From NCBI RefSeq assembly GCF_029894125.1, contig NZ_JARXYZ010000006.1, forward strand, positions 1 to 64,000: 64,000 bases of DNA, written 5' to 3'. Position 1 is the first letter of the stretch, and every line of letters begins with the position of its first letter. Positions 8,090-16,417 of the stretch are shown here, piece after piece. The notes under the pieces were generated by a model. The model worked only from the letters and a program-made list of their open reading frames with translations, searched no databases and had not been told where the DNA came from. The position numbers were made by a program, and so were the translations under genes. Source of the stretch: Kitasatospora sp. MAA19. GTDB taxonomy: Bacteria; Actinomycetota; Actinomycetes; Streptomycetales; Streptomycetaceae.

Positions 8090-8353
8090 TCACGAGGCCC
8101 GGGAAACGCAAGGCTGCCGGCCGGGCAGAGCCGGCGGGGGCGGATCCGCCGGCGGGGTGGCCTCGTGTTCCTGGTGGGTCTTACGGACCGCTTCATCGGC
8201 GGAGACGGCCGTGGCGTGCGGGGTGATCGTGGCTGCTCCGGAGTGGGTGTCGGACGTCCCGGCCGCCGTCCCTGGGCCGTACGGGTCGTCGAGTGCCGCC
8301 GTTCGACGGATGCGGCGGTCGGGTCCGATGCGGCTGTCGTCCGGCTGAGACAC
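8090..8353 (-). CDS. Small hydrophilic hypothetical protein (87 aa)
   Basis: A GTG at 8353 opens a frame with nearly uniform G/C in third positions, reading SQPDDSRIGPDRRIRR then a Thr/Ala/Asp-rich acidic stretch and a Pro-rich tail. AAGGAAG sits directly against the GTG, so spacing is poor and the true start may differ. It would be a disordered, soluble protein. The opposite strand has weaker codon bias. Function unknown; possibly a decayed gene. Confidence 0.35.
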   Translation of the reverse strand: MSQPDDSRIGPDRRIRRTAALDDPYGPGTAAGTSDTHSGAATITPHATAVSADEAVRKTHQEHEATPPADPPPPALPGRQPCVSRAS

Positions 8354-8468
8354 CTTCCTTGTGGGCGTACCGGGGGATGTGCCCCAGCCCGACGAGGACC
8401 CCGGTGTCGTGGGGTTCCGAACCGCTTGCCCATCGTTCACCTGAGTGGTTGCAGGAAGGACCCTCGAC

Positions 8469-9236
8469 GTGTCTGATCCCGTCGTCCTCATCACGGGCGC
8501 GCTCACCGGCATCGGCCGCGCCACCGCCTTCGCTTACGCCCGTCAAGGCGCGAACCTCGTGGTCTCCGGCCGCCACGAGGACGTGGGTGAGCAGCTCGCC
8601 GGGGAACTCTCCGACCTCGGCGCCCCGGCCGAGTTCGTGCGGGCCGACGTCCGCTTCGAGGCCGATGTGAAGGACCTCGTCGACCGCGCGGTCGCGCGGT
8701 TCGGGCGGATCGACGTCGCCTTCAACAACGCCGGCACCGAGGGAACACCCGCCCCGGTCACCGAGGTGACCGACGAGGCCTACCAGGCCGTCTTCGACAC
8801 CAACGTCAAGGGAACGCTGCTCTGTCTGAAGCACGAGTTCCGGGTCATGAGGGAACAGGGCGCAGGCAGCATCGTCAACGTCAGCTCCGGCTACGGCCTG
8901 ACGGGCTACCCCGGGGCGGCCTTGTACGTCGGGAGCAAGCACGCCGTCGTCGGCATCACCAAGGCGGCCGCACTCGAAGGCGCCGCCCACGACATCCGGG
9001 TCAACGCGGTCGCCCCCGGCTACACCCGGACCGCCATGTACGACCGGTTCACCGGCGACGACACGGTACGTGCCGCAGTCGATTCGGCGCTGCCCATGCA
9101 CCGGGCGGGTACCCCGGAGGAGATCGCCCAGGCCGTCCAGTACCTGGGTTCCGACCAGGCGAGCTACGTCACCGGGCACATCCTCCTGGTCGACGGCGGC
9201 CTCCTGGCGGGCGGCCCCCTGTTCCCGAGCACGTGA
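8469..9236 (+). CDS. SDR family oxidoreductase, classical type (255 aa)
   Basis: GTG 8469 is chosen because AGGAAGGA lies eight bases upstream and the Rossmann motif TGALTGIG then falls at residues ~10-17. The catalytic set is complete: NNAG near residue 90, Ser in NVSSGYG, and YVGSK (Tyr and Lys) near residue 155. The C-terminus VTGHILLVDGG is standard. A family-typical NAD(P)-dependent alcohol/ketone oxidoreductase; substrate not predictable. Monocistronic. It contrasts with the SDR at 3.5-4.3 kb, which lacks the Tyr. Confidence 0.9.
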   Translation: MSDPVVLITGALTGIGRATAFAYARQGANLVVSGRHEDVGEQLAGELSDLGAPAEFVRADVRFEADVKDLVDRAVARFGRIDVAFNNAGTEGTPAPVTEVTDEAYQAVFDTNVKGTLLCLKHEFRVMREQGAGSIVNVSSGYGLTGYPGAALYVGSKHAVVGITKAAALEGAAHDIRVNAVAPGYTRTAMYDRFTGDDTVRAAVDSALPMHRAGTPEEIAQAVQYLGSDQASYVTGHILLVDGGLLAGGPLFPST

Positions 9237-9485
9237 ATCGCGAGGTCGGCGCAGGCGGGTGACAGCTGCCCAGCCCGGACTGCATCGGCTGGGGTGGACG
9301 AGACGGCGACCGGCTTCGGTGGGAACGGACAGCGATTCCGGAGTCATCCACGGAGGGCCCTGTTCGATGTTCACGGGAAAAGACAGCAGTGCCGACCTGC
9401 GGCCGCCGTCCTTGCCAGGCCCATGCCGGACCACGGAGAGGGCGGCGGCATGCTCGAGTACTTCGGCAGGCCGTGGTTCGCCCCG
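9237..9485. other. Intergenic, no supported gene
   Basis: Between the convergent SDR and SnoaL-like genes. A plus-strand ATG at 9366 opens a short frame without codon bias. I see no clear terminator. Confidence 0.4.
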
Positions 9486-9926
9486 TCAGCGGGTCTCTGC
9501 CGGCCATCCGAGGGCTCGGAAGACGGCGACGGGGTCGAGGTAGTCGCGCCAGTGCGTCACCTGGCGGTCCTTGATGGTGATCACGGAGACGAAGTGGTTG
9601 TCGTAGCCGCGTCCGGTGTGGACCGCCCGCCCGTGCACGGCGTACTCCAGCACGACCACGGACGCCTCGGGGTCATGATGGACAGCCAACTCGTCCGCGC
9701 CGGCCAGGACCATGACGTCGCCGTAGCCGCGGTACAGGTCGGCGACCGCACGGCGACCGTGGACTCGGCGCGGGTAGCCGGGGACCGAGACCACGTACTC
9801 GACGACGACGTCCTCGGCCAGGAGGTCGAAGAAGTGGTCCCCGTCGACCAGGCCTGCGAGGCCCTCCTGGATGATCCGGAAGAACGGGTCCAGCGCCGCG
9901 AAATCCTCAAGGTTCTCGATGGACAT
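9486..9926 (-). CDS. SnoaL-like / NTF2-fold protein (146 aa)
   Basis: ATG 9926 lies two bases after the stop of the upstream NmrA-like remnant, so the two formed an operon. The protein has the SnoaL/NTF2-like layout: an N-terminal helix (ALDPFFRIIQEGLAGLVDGDHF), FDLLAEDVVVEY, a central HGRRAVADLYRGY, and beta strands ending in YDNHFVSVITIKDRQVTHWRDYLDP. Members are ketosteroid-isomerase-like enzymes, polyketide cyclases or binding proteins. Pairing with an NAD(P)-binding NmrA-type protein is common in actinobacteria. Confidence 0.85.
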   Translation of the reverse strand: MSIENLEDFAALDPFFRIIQEGLAGLVDGDHFFDLLAEDVVVEYVVSVPGYPRRVHGRRAVADLYRGYGDVMVLAGADELAVHHDPEASVVVLEYAVHGRAVHTGRGYDNHFVSVITIKDRQVTHWRDYLDPVAVFRALGWPAETR

Positions 9927-9928
9927 GG

Positions 9929-10495
9929 TCACACGGCCGCCGGTGAGGTCCAGGCGTGGGCGTTGCGCCGGGCGAACTCGCCGAAGGCGGTCGGCTTCTG
10001 GCCGGTGACCTTCTCGACGTCGTCGTTGGGCGTGGAGCCGTTGCCGGTGATGATGGTGCCGGTCAGCCAGCGGAGCATCACCGCGTAGTCGGCGGGGACG
10101 ACACCGGCGGCGACGTCGCCGACGGTGAGCGCCTGCGGGCCGGTGGGCGCGTACCGAGCGCCGGCGTGGCGCTCGGGGGCGAGGAGCGTCTCCGCCGCGA
10201 CGGCGGCGATGTCGGCCGCGTCGACGAAGGCTTCCGTGCCACTGCCGGTGGGGACCGTGACAGCCCCGTTGACGACGGGCAGGTGGGCGTCGGTGAAGTT
10301 CTGCATCACCCAGGCCGGGCGCACGATGGAGTGGGTGATGCTCGCTCGGGCAGCGAGGTCGGCTTCGACGGCCTTGATGTCGACCGCGATCCGGTGCGGC
10401 ACGAGGAGACCGGTGGGCTGGGTGTGCCGCATTCCGTGATGGTCGGAGAGGAAGGGAAGTTCCCGCTTTCGAGCCCACTGGATAACCACCTTGCC
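9929..10495 (-). pseudogene. NmrA-like NAD(P)-binding protein, truncated and internally deleted
   Basis: The frame encodes the C-terminal half of an NmrA-type protein: THSIVRPAWVMQNF, FVDAADIAAVAAETLL, YAPTGPQALTVGDVA, then directly AGVVPADYAVMLRWLTG and DDVEKVTGQKPTAFGEFARR. Intact relatives have ~30 residues between the two last blocks, so there is an in-frame deletion. The N-terminal GxxGxxG Rossmann part is missing. Upstream of ~10495 the frame stays open but is no longer NmrA-like. Probably non-functional, although it still precedes the SnoaL-like gene by two bases. Confidence 0.65.
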
Positions 10496-10499
10496 CTTG

Positions 10500-10740
10500 C
10501 CGGTGCGGCATGACGAGCCCGCAGGGGCTCCGCAGGTGACCATGGGGCTGCCCGGCCTGGACGGAACCCGGCGCAAGACCGGCCTGACCGTCCTCCACCA
10601 GCTGCTCCTGGAGGTCCTCGCCCCGCTGCCCGGCGTGGCCGACGTCGCCCTGTGCGGCAACGGGCTCGTGCCGCCCGGCAGCCCGCACGGCCCGTACCTC
10701 TACCGCCTCGAACCTGGCACCCGCCGGGCCCTCGGGAACG
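10500..10740 (+). pseudogene. Coding remnant on the plus strand, unknown family
   Basis: Third-position G/C bias is strong only on the plus strand here: MGLPGLDGTRRKTGLTVLHQ, then LLLEVLAPLPGVADVALCGN and PHGPYLYRLEPGT. The segment lies between two minus-strand coding remnants, so it appears inverted relative to them. No start or stop fits a complete gene. I do not recognise the family. The context suggests debris of a plasmid or integrative element. Confidence 0.35.
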
Positions 10741-11345
10741 GTCGGCAGCTCACGCGGCCCGACCGGCACGGCCAGTACGGCGGTGCCCGGGACCGACGCG
10801 ACCGCAGGGGACGACTTGGCCTGTACGCCGGGTTCTGTCTCCCCGGCGGCCCAGGTGCCGGGGGCGGCGGGCTCGGCGGGCGAGGCGGAGGGCTGCTCGG
10901 CAACGATGGCCGGGTCCTCGGCCATTGCTGAGGCCCCCACCGGTGCCTGGGCCACCGGGGTCGTCCGCTCGACGACGGGGGCGGGGCGGGTCAGCACAGG
11001 GGCGACCGCACCTGCGGGCTCCGGCTGCGCCACGGGTGACGGCGCCGGGGCGGGCGCGGCGGTGACGGCCTGGTCGTCGGTCTTGGCGGCACGGACGGCG
11101 GCCGGGGTCGGGTCCAGCAGCGGGGCGATCCGCACGACGTCACCGACCGACAGGCCCGAAGCCTTCGCGATGGCCGGTGCCTGGGCTCCCTCGTACCCCG
11201 CGAGCCCGGCCACCCGGCGCGCACGCTGGGCGGTGAGCTTGTCCAACTCCTTCCGCGCGGCCGCGACCGTCTCCTCGGCGGCCGCGATCTCGGTGCGCGG
11301 CTCGCGCAGACCGGCGAGCTCGGCGGTGTACGTCTTGCGGTCCAT
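10741..11345 (-). pseudogene. Remnant of a coiled-coil, Pro/Ala-rich protein, possibly from an integrative element
   Basis: ATG 11345 begins a credible N-terminus: MDRKTYTAELAGLREPRTEI, a coiled coil (AAAEETVAAARKELDKLTAQ), then IAKASGLSVGDVVRIAPLLD, which resembles a helix-turn-helix. A long Ala/Pro/Val linker follows. Coding bias ends near 10740, where the inverted plus-strand fragment begins, so the C-terminus is lost. Such layouts occur in small genes of actinomycete plasmids and integrative elements. The frame happens to remain open to 9486, but that is not one gene. Confidence 0.4.
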
Positions 11346-11350
11346 CGGGC

Positions 11351-11572
11351 TTACTCCCTCTCGGTGGCGGGCTGGTCGGCGGTGGTCGTGGTGGGGACGT
11401 AGGCGATCGGGCCGCCGGAAACCGACGGCAGGCGGGTGCCGAGCAGCAGGCCCGCCACGCGGGCGTTCTGCGGGTCGGTAGGGGTGGCGGCGTCGGCGGG
11501 GGCGGTGAGATCGGTGCCGCCCCACGACGGGTCCAAGGTCTTCAGGAACCCGCAGGCGCGTAGGCAGACCAC
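11351..11572 (-). CDS. Small hypothetical protein upstream of the coiled-coil remnant (73 aa)
   Basis: The frame ends five bases before the next start (11345), as in an operon. It reads VVCLRACGFLKTLDPSW, then a Thr/Pro/Ala-rich stretch ending TADQPATERE. Two Cys near the N-terminus could be half of a zinc site. Codon bias is good, but the GTG at 11572 has no clear ribosome binding site, so the gene may be truncated at its 5' end. Probably part of the same decayed element. Confidence 0.35.
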   Translation of the reverse strand: MVCLRACGFLKTLDPSWGGTDLTAPADAATPTDPQNARVAGLLLGTRLPSVSGGPIAYVPTTTTADQPATERE

Positions 11573-11726
11573 GCCCCCGCCGGCATCTGAAGGACGGCCG
11601 TCTCCGTGCTCGGGGTCGAGGGCGAATACGTTCGTTCGGGTGGATTGGCGCCGGTAGCGGCAACGGGGCGCGGTCCGGCCGTCATGATGCCGTCACGGAA
11701 CGACCGCCCGTTGGGAGCACCCCGCT

Positions 11727-13052
11727 ATGACGACGCAAGGCCAGGCCGCCACCGAGACCGGCGACGAACCGCTGGACCTGGCCGGTCAGGAGCTGGTCAG
11801 CGATCCGTTCACCTCCTACGCGCACATCCGTGAACGCGAGCAGATGACGCGGGGGTGCGTACGGGGCGTCGACCCCATGTGGGTGGCCACCCGCCACGAC
11901 GACATCCGCACGATCATGAGCGATCCCGGCTTCACCATCGACGCCGCGGCCGTCCCCGGCGCGTCGGTGGCCCATCGCACCGAACAGACCTGGCAGGCCC
12001 GCGGCATGTACTCAGGGCACGAGAAGTACCTGCGCGCCGGGATCTTCGACTCGGACGGCTCCGACCACCGCCGGTTGCGCGGCCTGGTCGCCGCCGCCTT
12101 CTCCCCGCGCCGCGTGGGCGCGCTGCGTCCCAGGATCGAGGCCATCGCCGCCGACCTGCTCGATCAGCTGCCGGACCACGCCGAGAACGGCGTCGTCGAC
12201 CTGATCGAACACTTCGCCCGGCCGCTGCCGATCACCGTCATCTGCGAACTCATCGCCGTCCCCGAAGCCGACCGCGACCGCTGGCGGGATCGCAGCGCCG
12301 CACTGGCCGCCGGCGCCTGCGGTGAGGAGCTGGGCAACGCGCTCGCCGGCATGGTCGCCGACGCCCACGTCCTCATCGAACTCCACACCGCCGCCCCCGG
12401 CGGCGACCTCATCTCCGAGCTGCTCGCGCCCCACCACCGCGACCGGTTGAGCACCGACGAGCTCGTCTCGCTCATCACCAACCTGGTCGTCGCCGGGCAC
12501 ATCACGACCGTCAACCTCATCGCCAACGGCACCGAAGCACTCCTCACCCACCCCGACCAACTCGCCCTGCTGCGCGAGGACCCCACCCTCATGCCGCACG
12601 CCGTCGACGAACTCATGCGCTACTGCGGTCCCGTCGTGCGCGCGCTGCCCCGCTACGCCACCCGTGACACCACCGTCGGTGCCACCCCGGTGCGCGCCGG
12701 AGAAGCCGTCCTTCCGATCGTGTCCGCCGCCAACCGCGACCCGGCCGCCTTCACCGATCCCGACCGCCTCGACCTCGGCCGCACCCGCCGCAGCAGGGAG
12801 CCCCACCTCGGATTCGGGTACGGCGCCCACCGCTGTCTGGGCGCACACCTCGCCCAGGAGGAGGCCGCCGTCGCCCTGGCCGCGCTGTTCAACCGTGTAC
12901 CCGACCTGCAACTCGCCGTCGATCCGGGATCCCTGCAACGCGGCACCAACCCGCTCAACTGGCACATGAAGGACCTCCCCGTACGCCTGGGACCCCGGAA
13001 CCGCACGGGGCCGGCCAGCGGTCGCCGCAGCGGAGTTGCGGCCGGCTCCTGA
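11727..13052 (+). CDS. Cytochrome P450 with unusual I-helix (441 aa)
   Basis: A full-length bacterial class I P450 from ATG 11727. The heme-binding loop is FGYGAHRCLG (Cys thiolate ligand) and the K-helix ExxR is DELMRY. The I-helix reads AGHITT instead of the usual AGHETT/AGxDT, so the acidic residue of the proton-relay acid/alcohol pair is Ile. This suggests altered oxygen activation, peroxide use or a non-oxygenase reaction. No ferredoxin or reductase is adjacent, so it would rely on partners elsewhere, such as the set at 53-54.7 kb. Substrate unknown. A ~30-residue Arg/Gly-rich tail follows the core. Confidence 0.92.
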   Translation: MTTQGQAATETGDEPLDLAGQELVSDPFTSYAHIREREQMTRGCVRGVDPMWVATRHDDIRTIMSDPGFTIDAAAVPGASVAHRTEQTWQARGMYSGHEKYLRAGIFDSDGSDHRRLRGLVAAAFSPRRVGALRPRIEAIAADLLDQLPDHAENGVVDLIEHFARPLPITVICELIAVPEADRDRWRDRSAALAAGACGEELGNALAGMVADAHVLIELHTAAPGGDLISELLAPHHRDRLSTDELVSLITNLVVAGHITTVNLIANGTEALLTHPDQLALLREDPTLMPHAVDELMRYCGPVVRALPRYATRDTTVGATPVRAGEAVLPIVSAANRDPAAFTDPDRLDLGRTRRSREPHLGFGYGAHRCLGAHLAQEEAAVALAALFNRVPDLQLAVDPGSLQRGTNPLNWHMKDLPVRLGPRNRTGPASGRRSGVAAGS

Positions 13053-13155
13053 CCGGCGCCGCCGCGGGAATCGGTGCAGCGTCCCGCCCGTACGAGGATG
13101 CCGACCGGAGCCGTGAGGGGCGGGCTGTCAGCGGTGAGGGTTAGCGTGTGCGGCC

Positions 13156-13632
13156 ATGGCAGACATCTTCGAACTCACCCTCACGCTGGACCTGCGCGAC
13201 GAGTTGTCCGAGGACGACCTCGTCGAGCTCCGATGGCACCTCGGGCTCGGCCCCGAACCGGAGGCGCTCCGAATCGTGACCACGTTTCCGTACTGGGGCG
13301 AGGACGACGACGGTGAACTCGTCATCGACAACCACCCCCAGCCCCTTCTGGGCCGTCACGGCGAGGCGCACAAGGTGAGCGGCGCACTCGTCTCCGCCTT
13401 CCATCGCCGGGAGGACACCTGGTGCGGCGTATGGGCCCTGACCAGTCGGCAGGAGATCCACCCCGACGAATTCGGTGACACCGGGAAGCTGCTCAGCTGG
13501 CTTGCGGACAAGGCCGACGACAGGCATCGGCAGCTCGACGGCAGCGTGCGCCTCGGGTGGATCCGGTTCTACGAATCGGACCAGGTCGAGCCGTTGGTTG
13601 TGCGTGACGGCGTTGTCGTCTGGAGGCAGTAG
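13156..13632 (+). CDS. Conserved hypothetical protein (158 aa)
   Basis: ATG 13156 lies eight bases after a TAGCGT -10-like hexamer, so the mRNA is probably leaderless. The protein is acidic and soluble: FELTLTLDLRDELSEDDLVE at the N-terminus, a central GALVSAFHRREDTWCGVWAL, and a C-terminus ending VVVRDGVVVWRQ. Close relatives appear to be confined to streptomycetes. I have no functional assignment. Followed by a transposase scrap. Confidence 0.75.
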   Translation: MADIFELTLTLDLRDELSEDDLVELRWHLGLGPEPEALRIVTTFPYWGEDDDGELVIDNHPQPLLGRHGEAHKVSGALVSAFHRREDTWCGVWALTSRQEIHPDEFGDTGKLLSWLADKADDRHRQLDGSVRLGWIRFYESDQVEPLVVRDGVVVWRQ

Positions 13633-13704
13633 TCGGCGCACTGGGGCTGGGGAGGTCAGGTGAGCAGGCCTGTCCTGCCCCCTAAGCAGGGGTGGGGATC
13701 TTCG

Positions 13705-13871
13705 ATGACCCCTGACGCTGGTGGCCGAGCACCGACGTGGGCACGGTGCGCTTGACGACGCGCTCAACCGCGGCCGGACCGACGCGGTGCGACTGCGGCG
13801 GACGCCGGCCGCGCTCCCGCAACCCCGGGCCGGCGACGGGCGGCTCGTGCTGGCCGTGGACGTGAGCAAAG
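13705..13871 (+). pseudogene. IS701-like transposase fragment
   Basis: The plus strand reads LTLVAEHRRGHGALDDALNR followed by GRTDAVRLRRTPAALPQPRA and DGRLVLAVDVS. This is the region just before and including the first catalytic Asp (VDVS) of a common streptomycete IS701-like transposase. Similarity stops immediately afterwards, at the end of the convergent hydrolase gene. A short dead fragment with no visible inverted repeats. Confidence 0.65.
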
Positions 13872-13888
13872 GGGCGGGTTCCGCGTGG

Positions 13889-15106
13889 TCAGGCGGCGGG
13901 TGTGGGGGCCGGGGTCAGGGTGGTGTCGAGCCAGTCGAAGGTGATCTGCTGGAAGCGCGACATCGCTCCCATGTGGCAGTGCTCGCCCGCGCCTTCGGCC
14001 TCGGGGAGGGTGATCAGGGTGTGGGGGCAGGTCAGTGCGGCCTGGACACGCTGGGGCTGGCCGCGGAAGAACTGGTCGTCCTCGGCGTCCAGGATGAGGG
14101 TGGGGCAGTCGATGAGGTGGGCGACGCCGTCGAGGGTGTAGTCGGCGGTGCGGCGGATGTAGTCCGCGACGGAGTCGGCGCCGAACGCCCACACGCCGTT
14201 GCGCAGGGCCCAGCGGAGCTGGGTGCTGCCCTGCATGAGCAGGCTCGCGACGGGGTTGGCGAGGTCGTCGCGCCCGGCCTCGATCCATTCCGCCAGGAAC
14301 GGGGGCATGAACCGGGTGTGGGCGTCGTGGTAGTCGTAGAGGCCGTCGTCCAGGACCAGGGCGGCCAGGCGGTGTTCGTGGGCGGCGGCGCGGGCGGTGA
14401 GGTAGCCGCCGAGGCTGTAGCCCAGCAGTGCGAGCCGGTCGGGGGCGATCTCTGGCCGGGTGAGCGCGTACTCGACCACCGGGGTGACCACGGCCTCCCA
14501 GTCCGGACGGAAGACGAGTCCTTGCTCGCGCAGCGCCGCACCCTGGCCGGGCCCGTCGTAGGCCAGCACGTTGTAGCCCCGGCGCAGCGCGGCCGCGCCG
14601 ATGACGAAGTAGGCCTCCTCCAGGGTGGAGTCGAAGCCGCTGGTGAAGATGACGGTCGGGCGGGGGGCGCCGGAGTCGTCGACGAGGAAGAGGTAGCCGG
14701 GCAGGCTGGTGTCCTCGTAGGGGATGCGTACGGCCTGGACGGGGGTGTCCATCAGCGCCGCGGCGGTCGCGAAGGTCTCGCGGGACAGGGCGGAGAGGGT
14801 CTTGGCCTCGGGGTCGGCGGCGGGGTCGTCGCGGCGGTAGAACTCGGCGGTGCGGTAGTAGTTCGACGCGCGCAGCAGGGCCTCGCGGGCGCTGACCCTG
14901 TGGCCGGCCGTCAGGGCGCCGGTGCCGATGGCGTGGACGCGCTGCGCGGTGTTCTTCCACTCGCGCAGCCAGGCCTCCTCGTCGCCCTCGCCGACGTTGC
15001 GGAGGGTGGCCAGGACCTCGCCCAGGTCGGCGCCGCCGTCACCGGCGAAGCCGGCCGCGCGCAGTGCCTCGAAGGAGAACGACTCGTCCTCGTACAGGAA
15101 TCGCAT
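13889..15106 (-). CDS. Alpha/beta hydrolase, FrsA/DHPON-hydrolase-like (405 aa)
   Basis: ATG 15106 (MRFLYEDESFSF). An N-terminal helical cap of ~120 residues (including YYRTAEFYRR) precedes the hydrolase core. The nucleophile elbow is GYSLGG, with Asp in LDAEDDQF and His in GEHCHMG. The cap-plus-core layout matches 2,6-dihydroxypseudooxynicotine hydrolase-type enzymes that cleave C-C or ester bonds; the substrate is unknown. It is divergent from a TetR gene, and an operator lies 24 bp upstream of the start, so it is very likely the TetR target and induced by the regulator's ligand. Confidence 0.88.
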   Translation of the reverse strand: MRFLYEDESFSFEALRAAGFAGDGGADLGEVLATLRNVGEGDEEAWLREWKNTAQRVHAIGTGALTAGHRVSAREALLRASNYYRTAEFYRRDDPAADPEAKTLSALSRETFATAAALMDTPVQAVRIPYEDTSLPGYLFLVDDSGAPRPTVIFTSGFDSTLEEAYFVIGAAALRRGYNVLAYDGPGQGAALREQGLVFRPDWEAVVTPVVEYALTRPEIAPDRLALLGYSLGGYLTARAAAHEHRLAALVLDDGLYDYHDAHTRFMPPFLAEWIEAGRDDLANPVASLLMQGSTQLRWALRNGVWAFGADSVADYIRRTADYTLDGVAHLIDCPTLILDAEDDQFFRGQPQRVQAALTCPHTLITLPEAEGAGEHCHMGAMSRFQQITFDWLDTTLTPAPTPAA

Positions 15107-15129
15107 GGTGCACACCCCAGAACACTTGT

Positions 15130-15152
15130 CGAGACGGAACCGTTCCGTCTCG
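15130..15152. promoter_or_regulatory. TetR operator O1 (hydrolase side)
   Basis: Perfect inverted repeat with 10-bp arms GAGACGGAAC / GTTCCGTCTC around one base, plus flanking C/G that extend the dyad to 11 bp. It lies 24 bp upstream of the hydrolase start. Confidence 0.85.
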
Positions 15153-15181
15153 TCTTCGAATGACGATAGGCCGCACCGAGT

Positions 15182-15204
15182 CGAGACGCAACCGTTCCGT
15201 CTCG
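15182..15204. promoter_or_regulatory. TetR operator O2 (tetR side)
   Basis: Second copy of the dyad with one arm mismatch (GAGACGCAAC / GTTCCGTCTC), 15 bp upstream of the tetR start. Start-to-start spacing to O1 is 52 bp, about five helical turns, so both sites face the same side of the helix. Confidence 0.85.
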
Positions 15205-15218
15205 TGTAGGTTCGGGAC

Positions 15219-15878
15219 ATGTCCAGCTCTCCCACGCCCCAGCCCCAGCCGCCGGCCCCGGCCCCGGCGTCCGCGCCCGCCTCCGGCCACTCCCCCGGGC
15301 GCCGGCTCCCCGGAGGACCCGTGCTCCAGGACTCGGTGACCGAGGCGATCGCCGCCGCCTTCTTCGAGGAACTGGCGTCGGCCGGATACGCGCGGCTGTC
15401 CCTGGAAGCGGTCGCCAAGCGCGCCGGTGCGGGCAAGGCGGCCATCTACCGCCGCTGGGCGTCCAAGCTGGACATGACCGTCGACCTGGTCGCCGCCGTC
15501 GCCGTCGACGCTTCCGGGCCCACCGACACCGGGACCCTGCGCGGCGACGTCCTCGCCTTCCTCACGGAGGTCGCCGACGCGCTGAACCAGCGGCTTCCCG
15601 CGAGGATCATCCCCGACCTGATCGCCGAGGGCGGCCGCAGCCCCGAACTGGCCGAGGCACTCTTCACCACCGTCCGCGACACCCGCCGCGCCAAGGCCAC
15701 GCAGCTCCTGGAACGGGCGGTCGGCCGCGGCGAACTCCCCGCCGACGTGGACCGCGAACTCGCGCTCGACCTGCTCGCCGGCCCGCTCTACTGGCGCCTG
15801 GCGGTCATCCACACCCCGACCGCCCCCGACTACCTCGACCGCCTCACCGACAAGCTCCTCGCTGCCTTCAGCGCCTGA
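15219..15878 (+). CDS. TetR/AcrR family repressor (219 aa)
   Basis: A Pro/Ala-rich ~35-residue N-terminal extension precedes the TetR DNA-binding domain (VTEAIAAAFFEELASAGYAR, then LEAVAKRAGAGKAAIYRRWA, the recognition helix region, residues ~60-80). The C-terminal ligand domain is helical (ALNQRLPARIIPDLIAEGGR). Divergent transcription from the hydrolase gene and two matching operators indicate autoregulation plus control of the hydrolase. Effector unknown; likely the hydrolase substrate. Confidence 0.92.
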   Translation: MSSSPTPQPQPPAPAPASAPASGHSPGRRLPGGPVLQDSVTEAIAAAFFEELASAGYARLSLEAVAKRAGAGKAAIYRRWASKLDMTVDLVAAVAVDASGPTDTGTLRGDVLAFLTEVADALNQRLPARIIPDLIAEGGRSPELAEALFTTVRDTRRAKATQLLERAVGRGELPADVDRELALDLLAGPLYWRLAVIHTPTAPDYLDRLTDKLLAAFSA

Positions 15879-16061
15879 CGCCCAGGGCTCACACCACGCG
15901 GCGCGGGCCGGTCGGACGGGCCGGACGGGCCGGACGGGTCCGGTGATCCACCGTGGGTGGGAGTCCCGGTGCGGCGTCCCGCCCAGGTGGCGTGGTCAGG
16001 GCACGGTGCGCGCTTCCACGATCGGTGGGCATGTACTCGGCGAGGAATCGGGAGTACAGAC

Positions 16062-16409
16062 ATGGGCCTCATCCACATCGAACTGTTCACGACCCTCGAC
16101 CTCGTCGGGCAGGCGCCCGGCGGCCCCGACGAGGACCCGGTCGAGTTCCCGTTCGGCGGCTGGCAGGCACCCCTGATCGACGAGGCCACCGGAGCGCAGA
16201 TCCTCACCGCGTACGAAGGCACGGACGCCCTCCTGCTCGGCCGACGGACGTACGACATCTTCGCCGCCTACTGGCCGCACCAGAAGGACGGCGCGATCGC
16301 CGAGCTCTTCAACCACGCCCCCAAGTACGTGGCCCCCCGCGGCACGCCCAACCTCCCGCCACCGCGCCGCCGGCGTCCCGGCTTCGATAGTGGGCCGCTG
16401 ACCTGCTAG
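16062..16409 (+). pseudogene. Truncated RibD/dihydrofolate-reductase-domain protein
   Basis: The ATG opens a frame matching the first ~95 residues of the RibD C-terminal (DHFR-like) family: LIHIELFTTLDLVGQ, the substrate-domain FPFGGWQAPL, and DALLLGRRTYDIFAAYWP. Full-length relatives are ~190-200 residues. Here similarity ends after PKYVAPRGTPN, and ~15 unrelated Arg/Pro-rich codons lead to a stop. The C-terminal half, including NADPH-contacting residues, is gone. Confidence 0.75.
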
Positions 16410-16417
16410 TATTCTTC

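Noticed and set aside
9486..11663. A continuous 725-codon minus-strand frame
   Set aside because: It joins a SnoaL-like gene, an NmrA fragment, antisense of a plus-strand remnant and an element-type remnant. Codon bias changes strand inside it, and internal starts with operon spacing define the real genes.
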